Part shown: one piece after another, positions 31,751 through 43,558 of the stretch
How positions within the stretch are numbered: the stretch's first letter is position 1
How the letters are laid out: the number at the start of each line of letters is the position of its first letter
NCBI RefSeq assembly: GCF_000003815.2
Contig: NC_049987.1
Coordinates: 19,117,952 to 19,181,951, forward strand
Direction of reading: 5' to 3'
Length of the DNA: 64,000 nt
From: Branchiostoma floridae
Taxonomy: Eukaryota; Chordata; Leptocardii; Amphioxiformes; Branchiostomatidae
Notes under the pieces: model-generated
Database searches by the model: none
Told to the model about the DNA's origin: nothing
Seen by the model: the letters and a program-made list of their open reading frames with translations, nothing else
Translations under genes and position numbers: made by a program

Positions 31751-32286
31751 GCCGACTGCACGGCCCCGCGGCTAAGTCATCGCTGATCTATCTTTCATCA
31801 GTGCAACAACAGTGTGCCGTAACTTAGAACCATTGTTCTAGAAATGTCTCCGTTGCACAAAGGAGTTTTCGAACAATCTCTTTGTTCTGTAACAGGTGCC
31901 TTTGGTTGCTACGCAACATAGGCGATTCACAATGCTAACGTTTTCTCCGCTTCTTACGTCATGACGTTAGATAGGAAATGTATCACGGCATATCCCGGAA
32001 AAAGATAGTTGTGTAACGCCAAGACGAGCGAATATCATCTTTTCTCTGGTCTACGATGATAACTAAAATCACTTTCGTATATGACTTTGGATTAGGAAAC
32101 AACATTACAACATATCAGAAGATAGAACTGTTGTCCAAGTACGTAAGTAACGTTACGGTCAGAAAGGTCAAGAATTGTATTTGAAATATAACAAGACGAA
32201 TGTTAGTTCGTTGCGATAGGTGCAGTTACGGCATTTTGTCCCAATGTATAGTAGACCATATATGTATACCTTCACAGTACCCGATA
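31751..32286. promoter_or_regulatory. Presumed upstream region of the SLC16-like gene
   Basis: The 535 bases before the ATG up to the first MITE hold no ORF. The first 35 bases are GC-rich. No TATA box was identified, so the transcription start cannot be placed. Confidence 0.3.
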
Positions 32287-32668
32287 TTTAGGCCACAGCA
32301 CGTAAACTTTATGGATGACATGATAGATAGATGGTTTATTGCGCAACAATTACATCAGTGACAATGTATGGCATTGTATAGACAACAAAAGTTACAGTCT
32401 AATACTACATATATACGTTATATTACAACACTTTCAGTTACTGCAATACTAGCGGACTATATCGAGTGGAATCTAGGGTAGGTAACTTTGTGACATAATA
32501 TTTGTCAAAAATCGTTTAGGAATGGTACAGTTTCTTTTTTGCATGGCGTGATAAAAGCTCGCTCATCTTAGAGAAAAAGAGAAATTTCCCCTACGGAGAG
32601 GCTGGTCAACATGACGAGAGAGAACCAACTGTTTTGTTGTAGCCTTGGGTATAGTTGTAGTCTTGTAC

Positions 32669-33162
32669 TTGTAGAAGTGACACTAGTGAGGTAGCCTCGA
32701 CTGTAGTTGTAGATGTGACACTAGTGAGGTAGCCTCGACTGTAGTTGTAGAAGTGACACTAGTGAGGTAGCCTCGACTGTAGTTGTAGAAGTGATACTAG
32801 TGAGGTAGCCTTGACTGTAGTTGTAGAAGTGACACTAGTGAGGTAGCCATGAATGCAGTTGTAGAAGTGACACTAGTGAGGTAGCCTTGACTGTAGTTGT
32901 AGAAGTGACACTAGTTAGGTAGCCTTGACTGTAGTTGTAGAAGTGACACTAGTTAGGTAGCCTTGAGTGTAGTTGTAGAAGTGACACTAGTGAGGTAGCC
33001 TTGAGTGTAGTTGTAGAAGTGACACTAGTGAGGTAGCCTTGAGTGTAGTTGTAGAAGTGACACTAGTGAGGTAGCCATGAGTGTAGTTGTAGAAGTGACA
33101 CTAGTGAGGTAGCCTTGAGTGTAGTTGTAGAAGTGACACTAGCGAGGTGGTCATGAGAATAG
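32669..33162. repeat. Minisatellite, 13 x 38 bp
   Basis: The unit starts TTGTAGAAGTGACACTAGTG and continues AGGTAGCCTTGACTGTAG. Thirteen units fit 32669 + 38n exactly with substitutions but no indels. The same unit occurs singly inside the related MITEs at about 49170-49220 and, inverted, at 51622-51655. Confidence 0.92.
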
Positions 33163-33280
33163 CTGTAGAAGTTCGGTACGTAAAAGTGGGACCCATGTGC
33201 TAGCTTATAGCCATGCATAAGTGCAGTTGCCATCCAGGTACTACATGTAGGCTACCACACTAGTGTCCTTTTGTTACATC

Positions 33281-33462
33281 TACAGTCAAACCTGTCTATA
33301 GCGGCCACTCAAGGGACCAGAAAAATTTGGCCACTATAGACAGGTGGCCTCTGTATAGAGGTGGCAATTTGTAGTTAAAATACCCAAGGGACAGACAAAA
33401 AGTGGCCACTATGGACAGGTGGCCCCTCTGTAGAGGTGGCCCCTAATACAGGTTTGACTGTA
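33281..33462. mobile_element. Short inverted-repeat element (CAGTCAAACCTGT termini)
   Basis: Begins TACAGTCAAACCTGTCTATA and ends ACAGGTTTGACTGTA, with internal repeated GGCCACTATAGACAGGTGGC motifs. It is a foldback-type MITE of 182 bp. Confidence 0.75.
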
Positions 33463-34675
33463 CACGCGCGCGGAACATGTCGGGGACCCCTGCTAAGGTA
33501 TCGGTAAGGTATCGTTAGATGGCTTACGAATGGTCCGGACCATTCGGGAGAAATTTTCCCGATATAGTAATAGCGATATAGTAGTTGCATCTAGACGCTG
33601 AAAAAAAGCTGTCGGCGAGAGGTAGTAGGCTCGCCGATATCGGGAAAAACTGTGTGTAGATCGCGCCTTACAGGGACAAATTGTTGGCTGTGATGCCATG
33701 TTTTGTTGCTTCAATTCTTGTTTCAACGCTTATAACGTCTATTTTGAAAAACTATATATCCATTTGTTATTTTCGCCCTCTCGCATTACATGTATATGTC
33801 GCAGTAGAGATCACTAAATCACCAATCTGTACTAGTAAAATTGCCGATTCTCCTTGGATAGATCCCGATGGCAGCCTGCCCTAGGACTAACTCCGATCGC
33901 GATCTCTCCTAGGAGAATCGGCGATTCTACTGGATCGTGATCTCTACTGTGACATATATTTGGTGACTGTGGAGGATGCCATCATAAAAGTTATCGCTGT
34001 GCACTTATCCGAGACTCTCAGAGGCTATGACATCGTAGTGAAAAAAAAAGAAGTGCGACAAAAATCTTGAACATTTCGTAGAAAAGCTAGCGAGACATGC
34101 ACTTTACTGTATGGTAGTATAATAAGTGGGCTTTTATATCGTCTGACTGGAATTAGAACTGAAAGAAGACAAAAGTGGTTTCAAGTAAATTGTAGTATTG
34201 TTAATGTTATCGTATCTAGTACACTAGACGGTCTATAACACGTGGCAGGTGCGCCCTCTAGCGTTATAAGGTAAAAATCCAGTATCCATTTCTTTCTAAT
34301 CATTGAAATCAAATGTGAAATTATACAACATACTTCAATAAAGTGATTAAGTGCCCTACAGGGCGATCCTCAGAACTTACTCATTTACATTTAAGATCAG
34401 AAAATTCTACTATAGTCTTCTTCGTTAAAATGGGAGTGCAATACTTTTGTCAACTTCGCTTATTTGGCTAGAGAAGATGATCAACTGATATAATCGATAC
34501 AAATGCACATGTCATTTGCAAAGTCAACGAGAAACATATATATCTAAGGATAAAATGAAAAAAAAAGATACAGGAGCCCCGTAGAAAGAACTGGTAGAGG
34601 CTAAAGCTATTTCCTCATTAACAATGATGTCAACCATTACATAATCTATGCCTAATGATATTCACCTTTACCAAA

Positions 34676-34775
34676 GTCGCGTTAAGCGCCCTTCCCAATG
34701 ACACAACATCGGTGATTCAAACCTCTCGGTTCTGGACCAAATACGCTAACCGTTACGCCAACACGACGCCAGTTA
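34676..34775 (-). repeat. tRNA-derived SINE head
   Basis: The minus strand has TGGCGTAACGGTTAGCG (A box), GAGGTTTGAATCACC (B box) and then ATTGGGAAGGGCGCTTAACG, the usual post-tRNA SINE motif. Confidence 0.55.
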
Positions 34776-35223
34776 AGGCTTGAAAGAAACTGCTATAAGA
34801 ATACTACAAACCAAGTGTTAATTCGGATTCGCCCTTCGTTGTTTAATTCCCCCAATAAATTGCTGCTGATGGTACAAATAACCGACAAGGGTACGACCTT
34901 GTTTGAATTCGTTCCACTTTATATCCCCCGATGATCACAAAACCTCAGCTTTTCAGCCCTGATCAGAAAATACAAACCCTCCCGTCACATCCACCTCAAA
35001 ACTCCCAGGATTTCTAACGTTACCCATTTGACCAGAGAAAAAAATCTCTAGAAAGTTCCAGACCTAGCCTGGTACTACCTTCGATCAATTTGCATTGCGG
35101 ATGGCCGGCGGATCCCCTCTACAAAATTAATCTAGTGTGTAACTGCCGTGGGAAAATCAGCGCGGGCGCCCGGACCGGAATATGGACCGGAGCGGACGTC
35201 ACGGCCAAGGTTAAACTACTATC

Positions 35224-36192
35224 TTAACCCTATTCAGACCGGGCTTTTTTGGTCATCCCTGGACCGGGGGGGGGGCTTTTGAGGCCCTCCACTTCTAAGT
35301 CCTCTAACTCTTGGACGACGTGCCGTAAGGCCACCAAATTTCACCGATATCAGGATAAAATATCGATATAATATCTGACGAGTATTTGACGTTTGACGTT
35401 ACGTTGCCGTAAGATGACGTAATTATGACGTCATCAATTTGATTATATTGGCCGGACCCATGAAAAAAGGGTATTCTCAGAAAACTTAAAGTTATACTAC
35501 AAAAATTGTAACAACAAATGCAGATAACAGAATAATAATGTTTATTACGACTTGTATTGCCAATAGCAACATCGATGACGTCAAAATGACGTCATAAAAT
35601 GACGTCATGCACATCTAAAATACGAGTTAGGCTCCGCCATATTATATCCACCACCTTGAATTTTTAAAACTCCTTTTTTTGCAACAAATAATCACAAAGG
35701 GCAATGTAAATAGACTAAATTCATTCATTTAGATGGTTTTTGATGAAAAAATACCAGGTAGTTACAAATTTTAAGGGATAATTAGCTTGTTATTCTTGAT
35801 CTGGCCATACGGTCCGCCATCTTGGATTTTGGGCTGATGACGTCATCAAATTAGCATAATTTGTGCATATACAATTATGAAAGATATGCTAAATAATATA
35901 AGATTTTATTTATGTAACAAAATAGCAGTAATATAGCAAATAAATGTGAAAAATACATTGTTAGAACCAAAAATAGTGATTTTGGGCAAAACTGCCTGTC
36001 AGCAAACGGTTGCCATGGCAACACGAAAAAATGGAAAATTTGTCAAACTTCGTAGAATTGTTGCCAACAATATTTTGGGAAAACTCACTAAATTTGGTGG
36101 CTTTAGCGTAAGGCGTTCTGGCGTTATAGGACATCGAAGTTGGCGCAGGCCTCAAAAGCACCCCCCCCCCCCCCCGGTCTGAATAGGGTTAA
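35224..36192. mobile_element. Non-autonomous piggyBac-type element
   Basis: TTAA at 35224-35227 and 36189-36192 flank inverted termini CCCTATTCAGACCGGG and CCGGTCTGAATAGGG. TTAA target duplications and CCC-starting termini are diagnostic of piggyBac. Subterminal inverted homology extends further (CCGTAAGGCCACCAAATTTC against AAATTTGGTGGCTTTAGCGT). Homopolymer G and C runs sit just inside each end. No transposase ORF. Confidence 0.8.
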
Positions 36193-36484
36193 GGGCTCTG
36201 CCTTATTCCAAAATTCTTTAATCGGATTGAAACAAAAAAATGAGTCAAATGATAGATACACAATAGGTATTTGGTATAATATTATATTTCTGGAAATATT
36301 CCCATTTGATGAATTTCAACTAGGCAAACGTTGGAAAAACAGGGCGTAACAGAAAATCTTCTTCAATTGTGACCACCATCATGCCTACTGCTTGTCTTGT
36401 ACGTAAAGACATACGAAATACAAACAATCAAATCACCATTTGTATCTTATTTGTACTCTGCCGCATATCATTACACCGTATACT

Positions 36485-37012
36485 AGCCTTGTAGAAAAGT
36501 AAGAAAGTAATTTTGAGTACCAAAATTGCTTTCTGCCTACTCGTCACGGGTTTTACTATGAAATTCGAGTGACAAAAGTAACGCATTTTTTGTTTAAGAT
36601 TCTGGAAGTTCCATCGTATGGGGTCAAATTGCGGTTACCGAAGGGTTCGCTTAGCGGTTTCGCCGAGGGGAAACTTCATTCGCTGTCGAGCCTTGTAGAA
36701 AAGTAAGGACGTAATTTTGAGTACTCAAATAGCTCTCAACCTACTCGCTACTGGTCTTAATATGAAATTCAAGTGACAAAAGTAACGCACATTTATTTTC
36801 AGATTCTGTAAGTTCCATCGTATGGGGTCACTTTGCGGTTGCCGAAGGGTTCGCTTAGCGGTTTTACCAAGGGGAAACTTCATTCGCTTTCGAGGCTTGT
36901 AGAAAAGTAAGGAAGTAATTTTGAGTACTCAAATAGCTCTCAACCTACTCGCTACTGGTCTTGATTTGAAATTCAAGTGACAAAAGTAACGCACATTTTG
37001 TCTGGAAGTCCC
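36485..37012. repeat. Tandem repeat, period 204 bp, about 2.6 copies
   Basis: AG(C/G)CTTGTAGAAAAGTAAG starts at 36485, 36689 and 36893. The third copy breaks off near 37012. The unit includes AAGTTCCATCGTATGGGGTC and CGAAGGGTTCGCTTAGCGGT. Confidence 0.85.
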
Positions 37013-38377
37013 ATCGTCACAAAACAGCCGATAGCTTCGAAAATATGGCGTTCTGCGCGGTTTTCTGTTGTCAATCAGCGCGTTGAACTCTGCTGCAACC
37101 TTGATTCCACGTTCAATCCATGGCACGTGACTATTTTGTTTTTGTATCCGGTGGTCAAAGGTCGCGTTTTTCACAAGGGCGGGGCAGGGGCATGGCTTCG
37201 ATTCAGGCGGGAAGCCGACAGTAGCGGCGTGCGGGGGAATTCGAACGTTCGAACTAAATGTCTTGTTCGAAACCGCGGTGGCGCGCACGCAATGAAAGAA
37301 CTACGTACCACTTATTTCCACATAATTATTGTGGTCCTATGAAACATCCTATGTAGCTTCCGGACTATTTTGGGACTGGGCCGGGTCCCTCGAAGTCGTA
37401 ATCAAAATCAACACAGGACCTGGCGACAAGTATATATCGTTAACTACCTGTGTCACTAATTGTATTTTGTTAGTGGCACCACTGTGTACGACTTTGAATT
37501 CTCTTTTGTGCAACAATTAGAAAAAAAATAACTGCGAAAAAACGAAAAGGTTGAGATATATGTTTTTGTTTTTCGTCCGTCGAGTCGACGAGGACCGCGG
37601 TATATACAGCAGTCCATCGGGACAGATATGTGGCCTATAGAAGCCGGCCGGGGATACACCCCTGTAGGCACCAGCGTTAACGTGACCTAGCATTATCCGG
37701 CATGACTGACAGTTATAGGTAGTCTTTTTTTACAACTTCTCATGTATTCAGACTGAAGTTATTACTGTAACTATACACGTGCACTTCTTTCCATCGACCT
37801 TCACTTTCAAGATGCAATTTGCTGTGAAGGGCTGTTCCTCAAGCCGGTGTTGAAGAACCCTGGGGATGTAATTATTTCCACGCCAACAAATGTGTTCCTT
37901 TCATGTTCCTTTCCGCGAAAAGGGCTTAGTCTACGCTGCTGCTACTGCAATTTTGTAATCTAGACTTCAACATGCGGACACAACAATGCAAATGAACCAC
38001 TTCACTGGTTACGCTTATGACTGACAATTATAGTATCTGAACTAGAAAGTCACAGCACGTTAGCAATAGAGTTACGCTGGGGCTGTATCAGCATTCATTC
38101 TAAGGCCTTTCTCGTATCAGACCTAGAAAAAAATGTGCTGTTTCAGATCACGGCCATCAAGAAGATACGGTCGGTAGGTAGCGATTCTCCTCCTTTTCTT
38201 TCCTTTTTTTTTCAAATTTCGGCCGGATTGATTTTGAAGTTAAAATGCAAAAGGACACTGGTATTTTCAACATCGTATTTTACTTATACAGATATACATT
38301 GCACAACCACAGTATTCACAGTAACCAATGAGAAAACGTTGGAAAATGATTCTACGACATGTTCAGCACTCAGATGT
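37013..38377. other. Intergenic, no gene recognised
   Basis: Nothing supportable beyond an AAAATATGGCG motif near 37038 and a TTCGAACGTTCGAA palindrome at about 37239. Short ORFs here show no family features. Confidence 0.4.
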
Positions 38378-38378
38378 C

Positions 38379-38757
38379 AGGTTGATTTGATTATATGGAT
38401 AAACGCGCATAAATTTTCGGTGGTTTCCAAAAATAGAAAATAAAAGTTTTCAACCATGCCTTCAATCATACAAAGCAGCTTCAAAAGGAGCAAGTACATG
38501 CTGTAGATGAAAAATGTGTATATCGGAAGACATATACTAATGTCAGCGCGTCAATTTCATGGTCAAAGAATAAGATTTGGAAACAAAAAGATCTATTGTC
38601 AGGTATATTCAATACTCTGTATTTTGCCATTTGTTCAACCTTCGAGACCACCTAGATTTCATAGTGAAGGCAGCTTATTTTTGGCCAGTTCTTTTTATTC
38701 GCACGCTCGCATCAGTTTTGGGGTTCCCAGAAGATATCATCAAATCATCGTGGTCTA
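38379..38757. mobile_element. MITE, family A
   Basis: Left end CAGGTTGATTTGATTATATG; right end with GCACGCTCGCATCAGTTTTG, GGGTTCCCAGAAGATATCAT and CAAATCATCGTGGTC. The right side carries the family's TTTTTATTCGCACGCTCGC subterminal block. Confidence 0.6.
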
Positions 38758-38885
38758 CGTTTGATCGGGTCGCCGGAAACACAGCATTTCTTTTTCCTAG
38801 GCCTCATCAATTTTCATCGCCACCCTTATCTTTCCTTCGGACCATCAAGTTCCAAAGCATGGAGAGGAAGACAACTCTGACCTGA

Positions 38886-39073
38886 CGGCCTGCCGATATC
38901 ATTAAACACAGCCCAACGGCCGTTACACCAATGATGGCAGCCGCCATTACAGACCGGTAGATGAGAACCTAGCCGGGCAGAATGTCATCAAAGGTCGCGG
39001 TAAACCCCTCCATTCCCTCTGATAAGGCTCTACTGAGAGTTTTTGGCGAGGTCTATTTTGGCTTGGACGGAAG
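38886..39073. repeat. Conserved duplicate block (paired with 58815-59010)
   Basis: The two blocks share long identical runs, such as GGGCAGAATGTCATCAAAGG and GGTAAACCCCTCCATTCC and TTTTTGGCGAGGTCTA, interspersed with diverged stretches. No ORF spans either copy. Confidence 0.7.
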
Positions 39074-39445
39074 ATTGGTTGCGTTCTAAATGTGATATGA
39101 TGCAAGCCGCAATTTCTGTGAAAAATAGGCTCCTGAATTTCATTGATTTGAAGTTTTGTTGTTGTGACATTGAGACAACATGCACTTCGCTTTCATCAGA
39201 GGGGTAACCTATATCCGTTACTAGAGCAGACTGCAATATTGGTTGCATTCTAAATGTAGTATGGTGCAAACAGCAATTTCTGGAAAAATAGGCTCCTGAA
39301 TTTTATGTATTTCATTTTTTTTCTCGTGGAATTTCGACAACACGATAACGCTAGTTTACTTTCATTAGCGGGGTAGCCTATATCCGTTTCTAGATTAGAC
39401 TGCCATATTTTCAAATATTGGGGTAACCTATATCCGTTGTTGTAT
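39074..39445. repeat. Tandem repeat, period 164 bp, two copies plus partial
   Basis: ATTGGTTGC(G/A)TTCTAAATGT starts at 39074 and 39238. The end motif GGGTAACCTATATCCGTT is repeated at about 39420 and inverted at 39503-39521. Confidence 0.75.
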
Positions 39446-39706
39446 CTAACAACTATATTCAAAATATTTCAGTTCGAAACCACTGCATACAATATTTTTC
39501 AACAACGGATATAGGTTACCTCGCGGATAAAGGTGAAGTGGCTTTACACCTACAGACAGAAAACTACGGCATCTTGTACCACCCATCACACCTTACAACA
39601 CAGTTGGATCAAATCTATCATTAAAAACACATTATATATCATTGATCAAATTCTTTGGCAAAAATACACGGTGCAATTAATGTTATCTAAAAAGCAATAC
39701 AATAGA

Positions 39707-40635
39707 TACGAGGGTGAGTCAGAAAGTAATGCAAGTGGTTTCATACCAGATTCATTTTTCAATCGATTGGGTTGAAATTTGGCACAAAGGTAGAGGTATA
39801 TGTTTTCTTGAGATTGAAATTTGAAAATTTGGTCTTTATCGTTCTATGAGCAAATGAGTTGATTTCAAGTTCACCACACCAGTGTATGCTTGTCAGACGA
39901 TCAGTTCCTCTAAATCTGACCCATTGAAAATTACTGTAAGAGGTTGAAATTACACGTGTATGATAACAAATGTCTCTATAGATTGCATGTCAATTTTCAT
40001 GTCTGAACTCGCAATAGTTCTTCATTTACAGCTGCTAGGATGGAGTAAGCTGTGATATTGAGCAAGTTGGATTTATACACAATTCGTGAGTTGTTGGTTA
40101 AAAGACTACTTTTCCATTTACCCAAAAGAAACGAAACTTTACACACTTATTAACTGCTTAAACGTCAACAAGTGTGCTAAGTTTTATTCTTCGTAGTTAA
40201 TGGAAAAGTAGGTTACAGAAACTTTTAATCAACACACCGCAAATCGCATGACCTTGACGACCGCTTATACCTCACTCTACACCAGCAACGAAAAAAGAAA
40301 TACTGCTCAGATTTTAGAGTTGAAAATAAGCACGTGGCTTATAGAGAAATGCAGCTTATTAAATGTGCAGGCTCAGTCTTCTACAGTAGCAAAAATTGGT
40401 TTAGAGAAATTTTTAAATGTACGTTAATTGGACCTCATTTTTCTTATGACGGGATTCCAATCGTGTGGTCATCTTCAAATCAGCTCATTCACTCATAAAA
40501 TAATGAATATCAAATATAGATATTCTAATCTCAAGAGGACATATGCCTCTACCTTTGTGCCAAATTTCAACTCATTCGATCAAAAAACGAGTCTGTTATG
40601 AAGCCACTTGCATTACTTTCTGACTCACCCTCGTA
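39707..40635. mobile_element. Mariner-like non-autonomous element
   Basis: TA dinucleotides at 39707-39708 and 40634-40635 flank inverted termini CGAGGGTGAGTCAGAAAGTA (39709) and TACTTTCTGACTCACCCTCG (ending 40633). The arms extend imperfectly for about 100 bases (GTGCCAAATTTCAA). The centre also folds back (ACTTTTCCATTTAC against TTAATGGAAAAGTAGG). No transposase ORF. Confidence 0.8.
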
Positions 40636-41160
40636 TAACCCGACAAAACAGTCCATTACAGGATCTTTTTATTATTCATTTCACTTATGAATAATCAAAA
40701 ATCGTTTAGCTGGTCGCAATTTATTTGGAATGTTTATTTGCAATATCATGCCCGAGGACTAATTGCAAGTACAGTCTCAAAGTAATAAAAGATTATGACA
40801 CTAGTTTCCAATCAGATGTGAGGTACTAACTACGTTTAGAATTGTGCATGTGGGGTTGGGCGCACTCTTTGATGGCAGTGGTTAATGAACTGTCCCACGT
40901 CTTGCAAAATAAGCGGGTTTTGTCATTTTAATAAAAACGTAGACTTTTGGTGATCTTCTAAATGGCAAACGCCTGGCGAAATTGTAGCTGAGCAGAAATT
41001 ATCTGCTCCTTTCTGTGTCGAAGTGAAGATATTGACTGATAAAATGTATTTCATTTTCCACTGCGTTCATTGGGCAATATTTATACACAATCTCTCAGGG
41101 AAAGTTAGCTTTTTATAATGACGTCGTTCTATTTCTAATATGTGTGTGTTCTCATTCGTA
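40636..41160. other. Intergenic, no gene recognised
   Basis: No coding or repeat structure noticed in this 525-base stretch. Confidence 0.4.
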
Positions 41161-41372
41161 TACTGTAAATGCAGAAATGTTCGCGGTGGATTAATGTTCG
41201 CGGTTTTCGCGGCGGCTGCTTCACCGCGAATTTAAAACCACCGCGAACATTTTTTCATAACAGTAAGAGACTACAGTGCATGGTGCTACCGCGAAATTAA
41301 AACCACCGCGAAAAGTCCATTTTCCCGCTACTGCGAAATTAAATCCCCGCGAACTTAAATACATTTACAGTA
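41161..41372. mobile_element. MITE with TACTGTAAATGCA termini (copy 1)
   Basis: Starts TACTGTAAATGCAGAAATGT and ends TACATTTACAGTA, with internal GTTCGCGGT/ACCGCGAAC units. Non-coding, 212 bp. Confidence 0.8.
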
Positions 41373-41721
41373 TTACATATGGCAGATCTGTCATCGAACT
41401 CAGATCGAAGGTACAGATAGTTTTCCACCGTGTATTTGGATTTGACACTTTTGTAGAATCTTTGCTTTTTTTGTTTACTTGACGCCCACCTAACTACCCC
41501 CCCCCCACGGTTCCTTGCATAATCATTTCCGCTAATCCCGATGACCGTGGCACGTGGCCGTGAGACTTCTGTAACCGTGTATATGTACATATACATCACT
41601 GGGTAATAGACCAGAATGCCAAAGGCAATGGATCGCAAATTCAAAGAAGAATCAATTGTAAGGTATTGTAAGTCATTTGTCCAACCTTCCTGGCCACTTA
41701 TATTTCATAATGAAGACAACC

Positions 41722-41800
41722 TTTTTATTCGCACGCTCGCGTCAGTTTTGGGGTTCCTAGAGGATATCATCCATATAATTAAATCAACATGGCCTAAGAT
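41722..41800. mobile_element. Solo right end of MITE family A
   Basis: TTTTTATTCGCACGCTCGCG, TCAGTTTTGGGGTTCCTAGA, GGATATCATCCATATAATTA and AATCAACATGGCC match the right side of family A. No matching left end was found nearby. Confidence 0.5.
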
Positions 41801-42110
41801 ATGTGTTTCAATTGATGACAAGCAAAACATATTACATGCAACCTAAAAAAAAAAACTTCCATCGGACCACAACACTGCCATACAGAAATTCATATCAATA
41901 TACAGTTTATTGTACTTAAACATGAAACTCGACATTTATATCCAATTCTTCTCGACAAGTAATTACCAGATAGCTACGATTCAATCTCACTGATAAAAAT
42001 TATGTCTATGTATGCGTTTATTCAATTTTCCTGGCAGATTCTTCTCTATTCAGCGCACCACCTTCTTCTTTTTGAAGTCGGCTGATGACCCTATGTAGCA
42101 TCTCTGTCAC

Positions 42111-42210
42111 NNNNNNNNNNNNNNNNNNNNNNNNNNNNNNNNNNNNNNNNNNNNNNNNNNNNNNNNNNNNNNNNNNNNNNNNNNNNNNNNNNNNNNNNNN
42201 NNNNNNNNNN
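42111..42210. other. Assembly gap (100 N)
   Basis: A run of exactly 100 unknown bases, a conventional scaffold gap of undetermined length. Any open frame across it is meaningless. Confidence 0.99.
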
Positions 42211-42416
42211 GCCCTTTGAGACAAGATACCAATCGATATGGGGCATTGAAAGTCAGTCCGGTGGCGTTTTACGCAAAATACACTGTATATAAGAGGACCC
42301 AGAGGAATAATTCACGGTTGATATGAACGGTCGAGTTGGTTGAGGAATGATGATGACTGGTATACTCTAATACAAGTCTACTAAATTTAGAATGCGGGTA
42401 CAGAGGTGAAAACGGA

Positions 42417-42649
42417 TACTGTAAATGCATTTAAGTTCGCAGGGATTTAATTTCGTGGTAGTTTAAAGTTCGCGGTAGCACCATGCACTGTAGTCTCTTA
42501 CTGTCATGGAAAAATGTTCGCGGTGATTTTAAGTTCGCGTTAGCACCATGCACTGTAGTCTCTTAGTGCCATGAGAAAATGTTCGCGGTGAATTAGCAAC
42601 GCGAAAACCGCGAACATAAAACCACCTGAACATTTCTGCATTTACAGTA
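42417..42649. mobile_element. MITE with TACTGTAAATGCA termini (copy 2)
   Basis: Starts TACTGTAAATGCATTTAAGT and ends TGCATTTACAGTA. Internally about 70 bases are duplicated (GCACCATGCACTGTAGTCTC occurs twice). Confidence 0.8.
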
Positions 42650-42767
42650 TTCGCTGATTTAGGTTTATCTTGTTGGGAAGAATCACTCTGACTTGTTTCA
42701 TCTAAAATATAAAAAAATATTGATTCATGTCATGACATAAAGATTTCTTCCTTGAATTGAAATTTTG

Positions 42768-43226
42768 AATGTTGATTCGATAATATATGGATGGCATCCT
42801 ATATGGGAAACTAAAAATGACTGATGTGAGCGTGCGAATAAAAGAAAGTTGTGGCCAAAAAATCTAAGCGGTACAGATCAAAATGATATGAGCGTGCGAA
42901 AAAAAGAAAGTTGTGGCCAAAAAAGTAGTACAGATCAGCAAGGGTGAATAATGACTGAGCACACAAAGTATCGTATACAGAACAATTGATTTTTCATTTT
43001 TGTCTTTTTTTATCTTTTAACACCATCTTTTTTTACTTTGCTTTTGGAACTTACTTTGGTATTTGTTCTACGGCATTTGTATCCTTTTCCCAATAGTTTT
43101 GTTTGCAAATGTTTGCTCATTTCTCAGCTGCTTTGTACGATTTACAATATAAACGGAAAAAGAAATAAACGTCCAAAAATTGATGCACGCATGGATGCCA
43201 TCCATATGATCGAATCAACATGGCCT
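42768..43226. mobile_element. MITE, family A
   Basis: Left end AATGTTGATTCGATAATATA then TGGATGGCATCC; right end GGATGCCATCCATATGATCG then AATCAACATGGCC. The block GAGCGTGCGAA(T/A)AAAAGAAAG is duplicated just inside the left end. Confidence 0.65.
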
Positions 43227-43558
43227 CGATTTGCTTTTAAAGACAACAAAGCACTTATGTTGTTTTTAATCGACGCTGTGATTTTGCGACTCGTAATAGA
43301 CACTGGAGGTCGTAAGTTCTGACCTACAGGGCCATATTTACTACACGTACAGTCATCACCATGTTTTGTTTTACTTCACATTGAGTACTGGAATACCTAT
43401 AAGAAGAAGGTAATAGCCCCTTTTTAAAATGCTATCTATAACAATGTTACATTTTCTTGACTAAGTTCCTGATACATATATCATCATATCAGAATTCAAA
43501 TAATTTGTCGTTGTAGATTCATATGGTTAGGGCCGACAACCGAAAACATGATCTAAAG

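Larger units (their letters stand above)
32287..34008. mobile_element. MITE family B copy enlarged by a minisatellite and a second insertion
   Basis: The left terminus TAGGCCACAGCACGTAAACT, then TTATGGATGACAT (32289) pairs with a degenerate right terminus GGATGCCATCATAAAAGTTA near 33972. Inside are the 38-bp minisatellite and the small inverted-repeat element at 33281-33462. The other family B copies are 0.5-0.7 kb. Confidence 0.5.

Noticed and set aside
42018-42224. Open frame spanning the N run
   Set aside because: The central half is unknown sequence.
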